This document shows, in pieces, positions 10,577-21,737 of a stretch of DNA of 64,000 bases. Origin of the DNA: Linnemannia schmuckeri (Eukaryota; Mortierellomycota; Mortierellomycetes; Mortierellales; Mortierellaceae); NCBI GenBank assembly GCA_029449235.1, contig JANATG010000005.1, positions 1,116,001 to 1,180,000 on the forward strand. The letters are read 5' to 3'. The position numbers and the translations under genes are program-made. The notes under the pieces are model-generated. The model did not search any database. It had not been told where the DNA came from and saw only the letters and a program-made list of their open reading frames with translations. Within the stretch, counting starts at the first letter, position 1; every line of letters begins with the position of its first letter.

Positions 10577-10705
10577 CTAAAACAAAAAATACTCTTTGTT
10601 CTCGTTTTATTGTTTGGGCGGCTCGCTCGTTGTATTAAACAACAAAGTAGCTCCTTTCATACCCAAAATCCACATACCCACCCAGCTCTTGCTAACACTC
10701 TGAAT

Positions 10706-13253
10706 CTAATCATTCTCGGTGCCAAAGTACCGGTCTCCAAAGTTTCCAAGGCCAGGTTCCAGGTACAGGGTATCAGGGTTAAGGACAGGGTCGATATACG
10801 AAGTCACAATCTTGACCCTTGGGAAGGCCCTTGAGATCGTATGCAACCCTTGGGGTGCAGCCAAGAAACTCAAAAACATAATCCGGTCCTCGGGAACATC
10901 ATGATCCAACAACACACGAATCGCCATCAGTCCCGCAGCGCCCGTACCCACAACTGCATCCATTAGGAAAATAAACGTGTTGACTTCCCGGATGGTAGGG
11001 GGAAGTTTGCAATAGTGCAGTTGAGGCTCGCCGTTGTTGGGGTCGGTTTGAATCAGGATCTTGCCGATGACTGCGTCGCGGATGACGCGGCGGAGACCGT
11101 TCTCCATAGTGCCTCCTGCACGGAGGATTGAAACGCCGGCGATATGGGCCTTGAGTCCCAAGCCGTGGACTGTCTTTTTTGTGGGTGTCTCTATCTCCTT
11201 AGGTTCATATGGCAACTCATTCAATGCGCTATCGTTTTCACATAAAATTAATAGCACAATGTCAGCCATGGAGTTTCCTTCCATCGTAACAACTTGACAT
11301 AAGAAGCGAAAGACATGTATCCTTTGGTTCCAGATGTTTTTACCGTTCAATGACCAAAGTGGCAAGACGATCGGCATAAAAGATAAAGTCGTGGCGCGAG
11401 GTATCAATGTCACGAATGATTGTGTGTAAACCCTATATTGGTAACAATGAATGGTCAAGAAGGTTAGACATTGTGTCCTGATGTACCATTATCTCCTCTA
11501 AGAAGCTTGTCTTATCATGATTGACAGAAAAGAAAAAAAAGGCATACCTTGATCTGCTTGGTCTCTTCAAGGACGAGGACGTTGGAGGGGAGCTCCTGTG
11601 GAGGGCATATCCTGGCCATGTCCCACCGTGACTGCATCTTGCGCTCCTGCAGCTGTCTTTGAATGTGTTTTGTCAACAGATCGATCGCCACCAAGTTCTC
11701 CAGTCCACGGGGAATAACCTAAGTTCCATGCATGCACCACATAAACAAAAGGTCTCATTCTTGTTAGCTTGGGCTTCGTTTGAAATTTTCTGGGATACAT
11801 TAATTTCAGTAGTTATAGTCGTATATATGATTGATTTCACACTTACAACGTCGGCATTCTTCTTGGTGGGGTAGACATAGGTATCGTAAGAGGGCTTGAC
11901 GAATCTCTGGTACAGCTTCAACACTCCAGAAACGTCGAATCCACGTTCAGCCACATCACGCTTGACTATTTTTTTTTTTTTTGAGGACAGTTAACTTCTG
12001 GTAACTTTCAACTGCGCTTGTACAACACAACACAACACACACATACATCCACACGCCACAACGACAAAAGGAACTTACTTCGTCTGGCGAGGCAGATATC
12101 GACGTCAGTATCGACAAACACTTTCAAATCCTAGTAATTGGTAATTGGTTCGTATTTCCAAGTGAGGTTGTATAGTGATAATCAGCAGTCGAAAAAAATG
12201 AAAATAGGGGGCTTGCATATCCTTCATCCTGGTGAACTGGGCGGAGGGGGTCCAGAACATTTACCATCATTTCCAAGACCTTCTTGTCGTACAGTCCAAA
12301 GATTCCTTCAAAGATGATCACATTAGCGCCGTACACCGTGTTGACCTTGTTAGGCACTCTATTTACAACAATGGAGCATGTAAAAGCAGCACAGGATTAG
12401 CAATCTCTCTACTCTATCATGATAAGTTTCCAAACAGGTGATTCGCAATATCCACTTTTCGTCTTGTGAGGGTTACCTCTTGTGGGTCTCAAAGTCGTAA
12501 ATAGGAACATCCACCTGCTTTCCTTCCTTCAGCTTGGTAATAGTCTCCAGCAGCAAGTCGTAGTCGTACGAGTTTGGCGAGTCGAAATCCCAATCGCTAA
12601 AAGTCAAAAAAAAGTCATTTTACTTATTAGTCAATGATGTCTAGAGGGCGAGAACAAATACTCAACAGTGAAAGGCAAAAGGAGACGTACTTCCTGTGCG
12701 CAATCTCAACTTCCTCGGGCGTCAAGTCCTTGTAAAATGAATCCATCGACAACAGGACAACCCATGGGACATTCAAGTTCTTGATAATCCTCTGAGCCAC
12801 ACTGGTCTTACCACTGGCACTTCCACCTAAAAAAAACGTTGAGACGGTAAGAAACGTCAATTAAAAGTTCTTCGTCTACGCTTCCCAGGAACATGTTGTT
12901 TATAACATGGGCCCCAGGTTTTCCCCCATCATACCAGCAATCCCGACAATGTAGCAGTCGCAGTTTTGTCCATCGCTCCTGTACCATGGACTATGTGAAA
13001 AAATAACAAACAGTTTTGAAAACGTCAGCTTTTTTCTGTGTATTTTCTCAGCGGCACGACAACCTTAATAAGGTGCGTGCGAGAAAATAGCCCCCCTTGG
13101 AACATATACTGGCACAAGGTACAACTAAAGGCTAATAAGCGAAAATAAGAAAAACGAACCAAAAAAAGCTGATTCACATGGACAACAATAAGCAATGAGG
13201 ACGTACGGTCTGCCTTCTCCTGCAATGACATGATTTCCAAGCTTTGATTTCAT
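10706..13253 (-). CDS. UCKL1: Uridine kinase / uracil phosphoribosyltransferase-like fusion (UCKL1 type)
   Basis: Ten exons (13253-13207, 12990-12935, 12826-12691, 12596-12477, 12358-12265, 12130-12079, 11965-11847, 11718-11548, 11432-11344, 11228-10706) give 468 residues. The N-terminal half is a uridine-cytidine kinase. Its P-loop GGSASGKTS (about 34-42) is followed by LSMDSFYKDL, YDFETHKR, and IIFEGIFGLYDKK, and it phosphorylates uridine/cytidine in pyrimidine salvage. The C-terminal half has the UPRT fold: IAGVSILRAGGTME, a central DAVVGTGAAG loop (about 385), and the family-typical ending GNFGDRYFGT. In active UPRTs the central loop binds PRPP and reads roughly DPMLATGGS. Here it has the altered form seen in UCKL1-type fusions, so UPRT activity is doubtful. 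The start gives MKSKLGNHVIAGEG. Confidence 0.9.
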
Positions 13254-13539
13254 GGTTGTTTTTTTTTCGTGGGTAGTGTGGTGTTGAAATGTAAAAAAAG
13301 AAAAAAAAAAAAAAAAGGAACAGTTTCGCGCTTTTAAAACGCCCACGGAGCACTATTTCCTATCACGGTTGGATTTAGACTATTTCTTTATTCAATTATT
13401 GACAAAACGGATGTTTTCCCCTTGGCTTGGATGGGGGGCGATCGGGTGTGGATCGTCTTCTTTAGATACATGTGTGGATTTTTTACATTAAAACGAGAAG
13501 GAGGAAAAGAGGAAGGGAATGAACAAAAAGGAAAGCAAA

Positions 13540-14561
13540 TTATGCCTCAAAGACAAAGGAGAGACCGAGCTTATGGGCGGGCTGGTCCAACTTGGTGGTG
13601 TCAAAGAGACCGGCAATGGAAACCTTGACTCCCTTGCGAAGAGCCTGAGTGTATCCGAGACCGAGAACACCGGCGTTGTTGACCTTGGCCTTGACAAAAG
13701 CATCACGGTCGAGGTAAAGCTTAGCACCGACCTCGAGGGCAACGGGGGTCTTGGGGCCCTTCTCGGCCTTGGCATCCCAGACGGCCTTTCCACCAGCCTC
13801 GAGATCCGAGTTGATGCGGTGGTAGTAGGAGGCAGAGAAGACCTTGAACGAGTTGTGGGCGTGGAGAGCAACAGAGTACTCGGGAGCGGTGTAGCCAGCG
13901 GCGGCGGCGAAGCGGGAGACCTTGGCGGCACCGACATCGTAGGCGACATCTCCTCCGACCAAGAAACCATCACGGCCAACAACGACATCACCAGTGAAGG
14001 TGGGGCCCTTGAAGAGATCAACGTAGGCGCGCGAGTTGAAGCCGAGCTGCTTGTACTGGACACCGACCTTGGCATTCTTCTTACCCTCGGAGGGAAGGAA
14101 GCCTCCGGTGACATCAAACTTCAAGCCCTTGGCGACCTTGTTCTCGAGCTCGATCTGGGTGGTGAGAAGGTTGCCGGTGGTCCAGGCTTCGGTGACGGTC
14201 AAGCCGTTCTTGAAGTCGACGTACTTGGTCTTGAGCTCACCGTTGATGGCTCCAGACTTGTTGTCCTGGTTACCGAGAACGTTGAAAGTCTATCAGGAGG
14301 ATATCCAAAGAGAGGATGGTGTTAATTGGTGCTACAACTTTTGGGGGCTTAGTCGGTCGGGTTGAAGAATTAGGATTGCCGGACGTCGTCGAAAATCATG
14401 GCATGACATGATTTGCGAGGAAAAGAGAGAGCACTTACGACACCGCCGGGGGCAACGGTCTTGACCTCGAACTTGGTCTGACCAACGGGGAAATCCTTGC
14501 CGAGCAAGTCGTTGGAAGCCTTGCCAACGTCAGCGAAAGGGACGGGGATGTAGCTGGCCAT
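13540..14561 (-). CDS. POR1: Mitochondrial outer-membrane porin (VDAC)
   Basis: Two exons, 14561-14439 and 14289-13540, joined in phase 0, give 290 residues, close to the usual length of about 283. The N-terminus MASYIPVPFADVGKASNDLL is the characteristic amphipathic helix that sits inside the pore. The remainder is an alternating beta-strand pattern ending in HKLGLSFVFEA, with the porin motif LGLGYTQALRKGVKVSIAGL near the C-terminus. Role: voltage-dependent channel for ATP, ADP and metabolites across the outer mitochondrial membrane. The coding sequence is strongly biased to C/G third positions, as expected of a highly expressed gene. That bias opens a long antisense frame, which I reject. 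Confidence 0.96.
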
Positions 14562-15399
14562 TATGTATTCTAATTAATAGGCATCAACGCGGGGAAATGG
14601 CGAAAAGGAAACAGTGAGAAACAGAGACAGACAAGGAAAGGAAGGAAAGTGTTTTGACGAGTGGGGTTTGTGAAGAGAAGATGTGAGACGAGGCCAAAAT
14701 GTCGAATCCTGTGGGAAAAATCGGAATGCACGCGCTTCTTCCGTCCAAAAGTTCGTGTAGTTGCTCGTCCTCTTGAATCCAGGAAAAAAAGGTGCCTTTG
14801 TGAACAGAAGAGTATTGCCAACGACAACACTATTCCTTTCTGTGATCCTTGCTACCGTGGTCATGACTATCCTTGGCTGTCCAAGAAAGAAGGATCAACA
14901 AACACTATCCTGTCCCTAAAAGAAGGTCGATACTTGTTCGACCCCTGCACGCTCTTAATGCTCGTCCTTGCAGACACTTCGCTCTCCTGATGTTGCTGTG
15001 GAAAAAGAATAAAAGTAACCAAGTGCACTCTGGCTTGTATGACGTCGAAGTTTCTTTTTCTTTTGCTTCTTCGTGTTTTCATCCTGATGCTGTTCCCGAA
15101 TGACCGACGAGTCGTCTCCGCACAAGTATCGCTGATTGCCTTTTTTTTTTTTTTTTTTTGTTTGTAGACTCTCGTGCCAGACGATGGGTGCGCGTAAGAT
15201 GGGAGGTGTGTGTGCGAACAGAAAATGTGACAGATGCAACAAGTCAAGGAATGCATCAACCAGAAGGTTCTTCCCTGCGACTGTTGGGAGGTGAATAGGG
15301 AATGCGAGGCTTACCTTGGGAGGGAGAGGTTTTGTGGGGAGAGAGTGGGTTGTGAAGAAGTAGAAAAAAAAAAAGAAAAGAAAAAGAAGAAGGAAGGAA

Positions 15400-15446
<47 letters not shown>

Positions 15447-16068
15447 AGAGAGAGGCACAATGACGTGAAGAAAATCGCCAAATCTGGAGCAAGAAAGACG
15501 AACCACTCAACAACAGACAGGCCACCAGCAAGACTCACAACTGAAAGGCATTGGAGCGCGTCAACAGCTGTTCACTTTCCACTGTGTGTACGTACCGTGT
15601 GCAGGCACTTCCCCCTTGGTCACCCACTCTCTCTCTTTGCTCTCGTTAATTGCAGGGTCATATTAAGGTTTTGCTGGGGTGTGAACTCATACTTGGCAGA
15701 CTGTTTAGTAGCATGGGTCGTCGTCATTTGTTCACAAAATTACATCCACTGATGGTTGTGTCTGGCATTGGTCGCCAACAGTGAGAAACAGCTGGCAACA
15801 TAGAAGATCAACATTGACGGGTATTGTTGTTGTTTCCTGCATGTTTGCGTGAATTCATCGCGTTAAGCATAACGTGGCTGCAAAGACGTGCACTCACCCC
15901 CAGCCCGCCCTCGCACGATTTACTGCCTTGAGGCACGAGGTCCCATTTTTTTATTTTATTCTTTTTAGGGGAACAAATATTAAACACGCAGGTTATGACA
16001 GGGAGCCAGTCGTTAACGCGCAAGTGGCCCAAAAAGAAGAACAAGAGAGAAATGGAAAAGATGGATGT
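14562..16068. other. 1.5-kb intergenic region with long poly-A tract
   Basis: This is the promoter side of the porin gene and the 3' side of SFR1. It contains purine-rich runs on the plus strand (pyrimidine-rich on the porin sense strand) and a 42-base A tract. The frames that cross it are low-complexity (poly-Lys or poly-Phe) and I find no supportable gene. Confidence 0.5.
15402..15443. repeat. Poly-A homopolymer, about 42 nt
   Basis: One of the longest homopolymers in the window, flanked by AAG/GGA and GAGAGA purine repeats. The length is prone to assembly error. Confidence 0.8.
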
Positions 16069-17385
16069 TTAGGACACAAATGCATCCTGCTCTGGGTCAT
16101 AACCAATGACGTCAAGGTCAATCCCCAAGCCCAGAAGCAACTTTTGCATGCTAGTCATTTTTGTAAGCGGGTGGAGCATAGCAGTCACCTCGGGCCGGCT
16201 CCGGGACCTGATCGCCTCATCGACCGTGGGTAAATCCTGCTGCACATCCTGGTGCTCGATGTATTCCTCCATCGCCTGGAGCCCTTCCGGTCCCAGCTCC
16301 TGCAGACTGGACACGCCAGTCATAAGCAAGTCCGGAGTGAAGCTCCAGGGTAGTTGGTGAGAACCATAGCCATAAAAGCCTCCGGTCATAGACGTCCTGC
16401 CATCTGACCCGTTGTCGTCGTTGTCGCTCCATCCACCAAAGGGACTCTGCTGCTCAACATACTTCAGCAGGACCTGAGCACCCTCCTGACTGGCCTTCTT
16501 CCATTTCGCAGTCAACTCTTCGATTGGTGTCTCATTTTTCTGCTGTTGCTTGAGAATTTGCCGACCCTTCCGGATTGACGACTGTAGCTCTTTGACTCGG
16601 ACCTGGAGGGTCTGAATCTGAATCAGGCGGCCATATGCTGTGTCGTTCGATGGTGGGCCTTGCTGTGAGCGTGAGAGAGGCGGTCGAAAGGGTGCGCGCT
16701 TACTAACACTAGGTGTATTCGTAGTCGAAGGTTTGGCAGGCGCTGGACGAGTATGTGGTGTGGATTTTGGTGTTAATGCCAGTGTGGGGGTCACTGTCGT
16801 TGTTCCTTGGGTGCGTAGCACTTGCTCAGGGTTCTTTTTCATTGCCACTGCTGTCGGCTTGGCGTCTATAGGTTGAGTGGTCCTGAGTGGTGACCTAAAG
16901 GGTTTGTGGATCGAGCCCTTGAGCCTTGCCGATGGCAGTGGCCGCTTCTGGCCTGTCGTTGTCGTCGTGAGCTTTGCTGATTGGTTAGAAGCACTTCTAT
17001 ATGGTGACTCAGTCGAGGTAGAGCAATTTGGTGGCGTCTCTGGGGTAAGGTCTGGACTACTGGCTTTCTGTGTTTCGACCAATGCCCTTGGTTGCGAGTG
17101 CCCAGTAGAACTAACTTGATGTGACATACTGCTGTCATCCGGAGAGGTGGCGGTAGAGTCCATGGTTTTTGGTACCAAGTCGGTCTCTGTCGGCGACGTG
17201 CTTGATCTCGGATCTTGATTAGCATGGGCATAGTTGGAAAATGGGATGAGTCAGCATGAGAGCAAAACTCATTCTTTCATTGTTTCTGCAAGACGAGGGG
17301 CTGACTGCAGGTGGAGTGAGTTTTGCGTACGTCAATATGTGCGTGTAAGCATACCTTGGCTGGAAGGTTTATTTTGAGATGACAT
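16069..17385 (-). CDS. SFR1: Swi5-dependent recombination protein Sfr1/Mei5
   Basis: Two exons, 17385-17355 (MSSQNKPSSQ) and 17213-16069, give 391 residues. Residues 1 to about 185 are a disordered Ser/Thr/Pro-rich region with short basic FRSPL-like motifs (KPFRSPLR, APFRPPLSR), which in known Sfr1 proteins are DNA-binding. The C-terminal half starts with a coiled coil (LIQIQTLQVRVKELQSSIRK), then IEELTAKWKKASQEGAQVLL, and ends with MQKLLLGLGIDLDVIGYD. This is the conserved order of the Mei5/Sfr1 family. Known role: with Swi5 it stabilises Rad51/Dmc1 filaments in homologous recombination. The first intron keeps phase (CAA G|AT) and supports the start. Confidence 0.82.
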
Positions 17386-17458
17386 GGCGGTTGCTGGTGA
17401 ATGGTTGGGTTGAAGAAAAGAGAAGAAAGGGATCAATGTCATTACTTTGGTGGCAAAT

Positions 17459-17722
17459 TTATCTTTTAGCCAGTTGATGCGACTCTGAATTGATCTGAAT
17501 AGCGAAAGGGAAATCCCGCAGCGCATACCCTATAGCGTCGGTACTCATACATCGCCTCTCACTCCTCTGGAGGCAACCATAACATCCAGGAGATTCTCTA
17601 GGATACGCGCGAATGTAGCTGCAATGGTGGACAAGGTGCGGTCCCTGACCACAGAACATGGGACAAAGTACGCACCTCTCAAAGAACGACCCTGCAGCGC
17701 TGGACATATTCAGTCCATCCAT
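17459..17722 (-). CDS. Possible small Cys/His-rich ORF upstream of SFR1
   Basis: An ATG-initiated 87-codon frame holds a dense cysteine/histidine block (CVLCPMFCGQGPHLVHHC, then CYGCLQRSERRC) that could ligate zinc. It ends 74 bp before the SFR1 start on the same strand. I do not recognise the protein. A donor-like GTATGC at 17527-17522 and an acceptor-like run before the SFR1 ATG mean it could equally lie in an SFR1 5' UTR exon and act as an upstream ORF, or be chance. Confidence 0.25.
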   Translation of the reverse strand: MDGLNMSSAAGSFFERCVLCPMFCGQGPHLVHHCSYIRAYPRESPGCYGCLQRSERRCMSTDAIGYALRDFPFAIQINSESHQLAKR

Positions 17723-19723
17723 TTATATATTCATTGACAGCGTTGTTCTCAAACGATATTGCTACCTTTTAACCTTCTCCAGTGCCTGTGCATCAGAGTA
17801 TCCCTTGACATTTTCAACCAATCGATATATGGTTTTCTCCCTCCCTCTATCTTTCTCTCTCTTCCTCACACTCTCTCGTCCCCTCTTTGCCCAAAGGAAA
17901 AGAAAAAAAGACCAAAAAAAAAAAAAAAAATACGAGGAGAAAGGTCGGTGTTTTCCTTTTTAATTAGCCTTGTCCATATAGAGCTTCTTAGAGAACTAAA
18001 AAGGTCAAGGGGTCATGGTTACACTATCGAATCAAAAGAAAAAAAACAATAGGAGGCATCCATGCAGGAGCTAGAAGAGACTCCAGAAACAAAAAATTTG
18101 ATGGGAAGACTTGCTTACGCACCGTACTCATATAGCAAGGACTGTTCGTCCTATGGGCCTCGGAGCAAGTTCTGTAGGACAACAACAACAATGCAATTCA
18201 ATTAAATCTGCAAAAACGGTCCCTTGGCCAGGAATAGCTATCGCACTCGCTATTGCATGTAATTAGGGGAGAGCATGGTGTAGCGAAGGCTTACCCCAAA
18301 ACTGACCCTTATACTCCTTGTCTGGTTGGGCCTTTCCTTGGTCCAAGCCTTTAGACCCATCTGCTCATGCGCGCGTACGTCGCGTGTAACGAGGCACAGT
18401 CGCAAACCTGTCGACGACATGTGCATAGGACCAATCGAATGTCACTGTCATATATACAGTCAACAAGGAGTTACGATGCTTCGTGTTGAAACCGTCCATG
18501 AATAGATTGCTCTCGTTTACTCTGCTTTGTCAGTTTGCTGACGACTTCAAACGGGAGCGAGTCACAAGTTTCAAAGATATTTAAAACCTAAAGAACTAGA
18601 AACCGGACCGGTGGCCGGTAGTCGTTCACGTCAGCTGGCACAGATGAGTGACTGAGAGGCAAGGTTCGCTGGGGGCTGAAAAAGAGCTATTAGGATCTGA
18701 TCGTGTCGTTTTTCCATTTGTCGGTAGACGATGATGATGATGGGGAGTTCTTGGTGAACACCGGTTCTGGCAAGAATGAGTTCTGCTCCGTAACCTAGGC
18801 TGGTTGCGTTCTTTCGCGAGCAAGAGAGATAGTATTCCCGCCCTAGAATTTTCTTCCTTCCCTTCCTCTCATTGTTGCATTCTCTCTCCCTCTCTATCTC
18901 TCTCTGTATTCATGAGTGTCCTGTGTCTCTGTCTCTATGTTCGCTCTTCCCTGCAGCTATCGCTCTTGTCTGTTCATGTCCTGATCACCTTTGTTGTCTG
19001 GTATCATTCTTCCTTGAACACCCTCTCTTAGTGCGTTTTAATACTTGGATAGATATTACCTCTCTCGCCCTCTTCCATTTCCTTTGTGTGTCTATGTTCC
19101 CTTAACCTCTTCCTCTCTCTCTCAATCTTTTTCTACATCCCCCCTCCTTTTCTTTTCTATCACTGCCTCACTCTTCTGTCTTTCACTCTTTAACTCCCTC
19201 TTACTCCTCACAAAAGTGTATCGATTGGGACATATGGCTCCTTTTCAAGCTCCCTTACATCTCGCCTTTAATGTTCTACGTTCTCCCCTCATTTTTATTT
19301 TATTTTGCCAGACCTTTGAGGATGTCTTTAGACATGGAGTAAGAGGAGAGACAAGAAGAGGGGACAGACAATTATGGTTTCTCTTCTTTGGCATGCGGGC
19401 ATTGTTCTCTCGCTTCGCATCTATTTTTTTATCTGATGATGATCGATGAAAAACAAAGACGTCGGCCATAGAGTAAGCAATTATGGATATGAAAGTCCAT
19501 TTGGACGCGTTTTTTTCATTCCACATGCAGCCTTTGTTTTTCTAGTCCCATCGGCAACAAACAAACAACACAGAGCAATACCCAATTTCGTTCCCTTTTG
19601 CACATTTGTTTGTTTGACAGGCGGCACCATCAGCAAACGTCGGAACATTGTTCCTACTTTTATTACTTGTTGCCTTTTCTTCCGTGCGTGTTGTAACAAC
19701 ACATTGGCAAAGCTTGTTTAGAT

Positions 19724-19726
<3 letters not shown>

Positions 19727-19764
<38 letters not shown>
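19727..19764. repeat. Poly-T homopolymer, about 38 nt
   Basis: Uninterrupted T run. It could be read as the poly-A tail of a minus-strand retroelement, but no element-like sequence or flanking duplication is visible next to it. Confidence 0.8.
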
Positions 19765-19768
<4 letters not shown>

Positions 19769-20035
19769 AAAGGAGCTGGATTGGGTAGGATGACACATTT
19801 GAGACATTCAGAGCTCAAGTTTGATTACTGCTGTCAAGGCAAGAAAGAGAATCCATACATTGACGCGATTCACAGACGCACAGATGCAGAGAGTTATGTC
19901 AAAGATGGAAAAGAAAGAGAAAGGAGAGAGGCAAACACCGGCCTTTTATTGAGTTGTGCTTGTCCACCTTCCTTATTATTGTTTTACAATTCGACGCTTG
20001 CACAAGCACGCATGCACACAAACACACCCTTGCAC

Positions 20036-20036
<1 letters not shown>

Positions 20037-20068
<32 letters not shown>
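20037..20068. repeat. Poly-T homopolymer, about 32 nt
   Basis: A second uninterrupted T run, 272 bp after the first. The sequences beyond the two tracts do not resemble each other, so they are not tails of two copies of one element. Confidence 0.8.
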
Positions 20069-20663
20069 CCTTCTCGTCCTAATTCGCCCATTTCTCACCA
20101 AGCCCGTGTGTCGGGAAGCGCTTTCGGACTGAGGCGCTTTTCGCCTTGTTGTTACTGTACAGTACTTGTATTGATTTGAGCGAGCATCCCTTAATAATCT
20201 GTCCCCTTCAAAAACAAAAGAGAATTCGATATGTGGTCCCCCTTGGAGCCTCCTTCTCCCTTGTTTCTCTCTCTCTTTCTCTGTCTTGACTCCTTTCCTC
20301 TCCTTGCGCAAAGGAAGTTCCATCCTGTTCGGATCCTTTTTGGGCTTGTGTGGTGATGATGGTCCTTTTCATTACGACTTTCTCTGTGTGTGATTGAATA
20401 TGTGTTCGCTTTGTATGTCTCCAGGCTGCTTCCTTGTCCCCTTCATGGTCCTTGTTCAGACTCTTATTCCCTCTATCTCTGTGTATGTCTTTCTGTCTCC
20501 CTTCTTTCCTCTTTAATCTTTGTCTCAATCTCCAATTGCTCGTCTCTCTTCTCGCGCTTGCTCCCTCTTCGTCCCTTTCTCTCCCTCCCTCTCACTTTCT
20601 CTCTCTTTCGCCCACTCACTCATACTCTCTCTATCACTCGTATTCCCTTTTGGCCCACATTTA

Positions 20664-20687
20664 CTTTCTCTCTCTCTCTCTCTCTCT
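20664..20687. repeat. (CT)n microsatellite
   Basis: A run of about ten CT units in the pyrimidine-rich leader upstream of the zinc-finger gene. Confidence 0.7.
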
Positions 20688-21098
20688 TTATGCCCCTTCA
20701 ACTCTACCATTCGCCCAGACTGTCGGTTCATTGATTGAATAAGAACAATTTAAAAAAAAAACCTTCATTACCTTGGCATTACTACTACACCAACCACCGT
20801 GTCCGTCGACATATATAACTGTAAGGCCATGGTCTCTCTTCTTCTTTCCGATTCAGAATACCAACCGCAAATCACTCAAGCAAAATCATCATCCGCCAAG
20901 GACAATCAGCTCTCATCACCAGCCAAGCAACCTCATCCACTTCCGCTCCCGCCCCCCAGTAAATCAATCATTCGATCAGCCTACGATTAACCTACAATCA
21001 TCTGCGGCTCCACTCCACCCGCATTGCACACATTCCAATCTTCACCAACTCACATCAAATACTACGCCCCTCTTTAAACTACAACTATAAACGCGACC

Positions 21099-21605
21099 AT
21101 GTCAAAAGGCACTCCCACCCCAGCTTCGATCTTGGCCTCCATGGGTTCCACTTGCAGCCCCTCCGATATGATGAACTACCACAACCACGACGGCATGAGT
21201 GCTTTTGACGACTCGGATTCAGACTCTTCATACTCTGGCTCTAGCTCCTCGTCCTTCTCGACATTGTCACTCAACAACATGGATGGCACGGCAGGCACCC
21301 ACACCCAAGGCGGACAACCCATCACCTACCATTACTTCTGCAACTTCCCAACCTGCGACTACCACTCCGCCCGCTCCGATCCCGTCAAGCGTCACCGCGA
21401 TACCCACTACCCAGACTACAAGCCCTACATCTGCAACTACTGCCAATCGAGCTCCGCCCGACGTGATTCGACCAGAGAACATTGCCTGAAGCAGCACAAG
21501 GATGATTCTGAGAACGCCTTTCGATACGACACTACCGTCCCCAAGCCCGATGGCTGGATTGCTTACGAACCCAAGCGTTCTCCATGGCCACCAATCATGG
21601 TCTAA
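21099..21605 (+). CDS. Small C2H2 zinc-finger protein, possibly shortened by a nonsense codon
   Basis: Intronless, 168 residues from the ATG at 21099. Residues 1-70 are Ser/Asp-rich and disordered (DDSDSDSSYSGSSSSSFS). Two C2H2-like fingers follow: YFCNFPTCDYHSARSDPVKR with HRDTH, and YICNYCQSSSARRDSTREH ending in CLKQH, where the C-x4-C and C-x2-C pairs and terminal histidines are visible. A DNA-binding regulator is the natural reading; targets are unknown. The frame stops at TAA 21603-21605, but the same frame then continues for 43 further codons of protein-like sequence to TGA at 21735-21737. The annotated protein may therefore be a truncated form of a 212-residue protein. Confidence 0.75.
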   Translation: MSKGTPTPASILASMGSTCSPSDMMNYHNHDGMSAFDDSDSDSSYSGSSSSSFSTLSLNNMDGTAGTHTQGGQPITYHYFCNFPTCDYHSARSDPVKRHRDTHYPDYKPYICNYCQSSSARRDSTREHCLKQHKDDSENAFRYDTTVPKPDGWIAYEPKRSPWPPIMV

Positions 21606-21737
21606 AAACAGCCAGCCAGACCATTCGAGGAATTTCGCTTCCTGATCCCTGAGGAAATCAAGGACCCTGACCTGCACGTCCTCTCGACTCAGGGGAGAAA
21701 CGTCTTTGACCAACTACACTCACCAACCCAGCATTGA
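21606..21737 (+). other. In-frame extension beyond the zinc-finger stop codon
   Basis: 43 codons directly after the TAA, in the same frame, read as ordinary protein (start KQPARPFEEF, middle RFLIPEEIKDPDLHVLST) with the C-rich third positions of the gene before it, then a TGA. Composition changes to C/A-rich and T-rich untranslated sequence only after this second stop. This looks like former or conditionally translated coding sequence. Confidence 0.5.

Larger units (their letters stand above)
17723..21098. other. 3.4-kb gene-poor region, pyrimidine-rich on the plus strand
   Basis: From about 18850 to 20710 the plus strand is dominated by C/T runs (CTCTCTCTC and TTTCTCTCT repeats), interrupted by two poly-T tracts. 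All open frames here are low-complexity Ser/Leu/Phe products of those runs. The left part (18000-18800) is of mixed composition, with a short ACCGG...CCGGT inverted repeat at 18602-18619. No tRNA or rRNA is seen. The region most likely serves as promoter and long 5' UTR of the zinc-finger gene at 21099. Confidence 0.45.

Noticed and set aside
13519..14325. Long plus-strand frame (268 codons) across the porin gene
   Set aside because: It is the antisense of POR1. Strong C/G third-position bias of the real gene removes stops on the opposite strand, and the product has no recognisable features.
15234..15752. Plus-strand frame of 172 codons and minus-strand partners rich in Phe
   Set aside because: Created by the AAG/poly-A tract (poly-Lys or poly-Phe); no conserved sequence outside the homopolymer.
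16107..16114. TGACGTCA palindrome
   Set aside because: Lies within the SFR1 coding sequence, so a regulatory role is unlikely; chance occurrence.
19727..20068. Two poly-T tracts as tails of minus-strand SINE copies
   Set aside because: The sequences adjoining the two tracts do not resemble each other and no flanking target-site duplications are visible.
18804..20742. Several 60-140 codon Ser/Leu-rich frames
   Set aside because: All arise from CT-repeat DNA and overlap in several frames at once, as expected for low complexity rather than genes.
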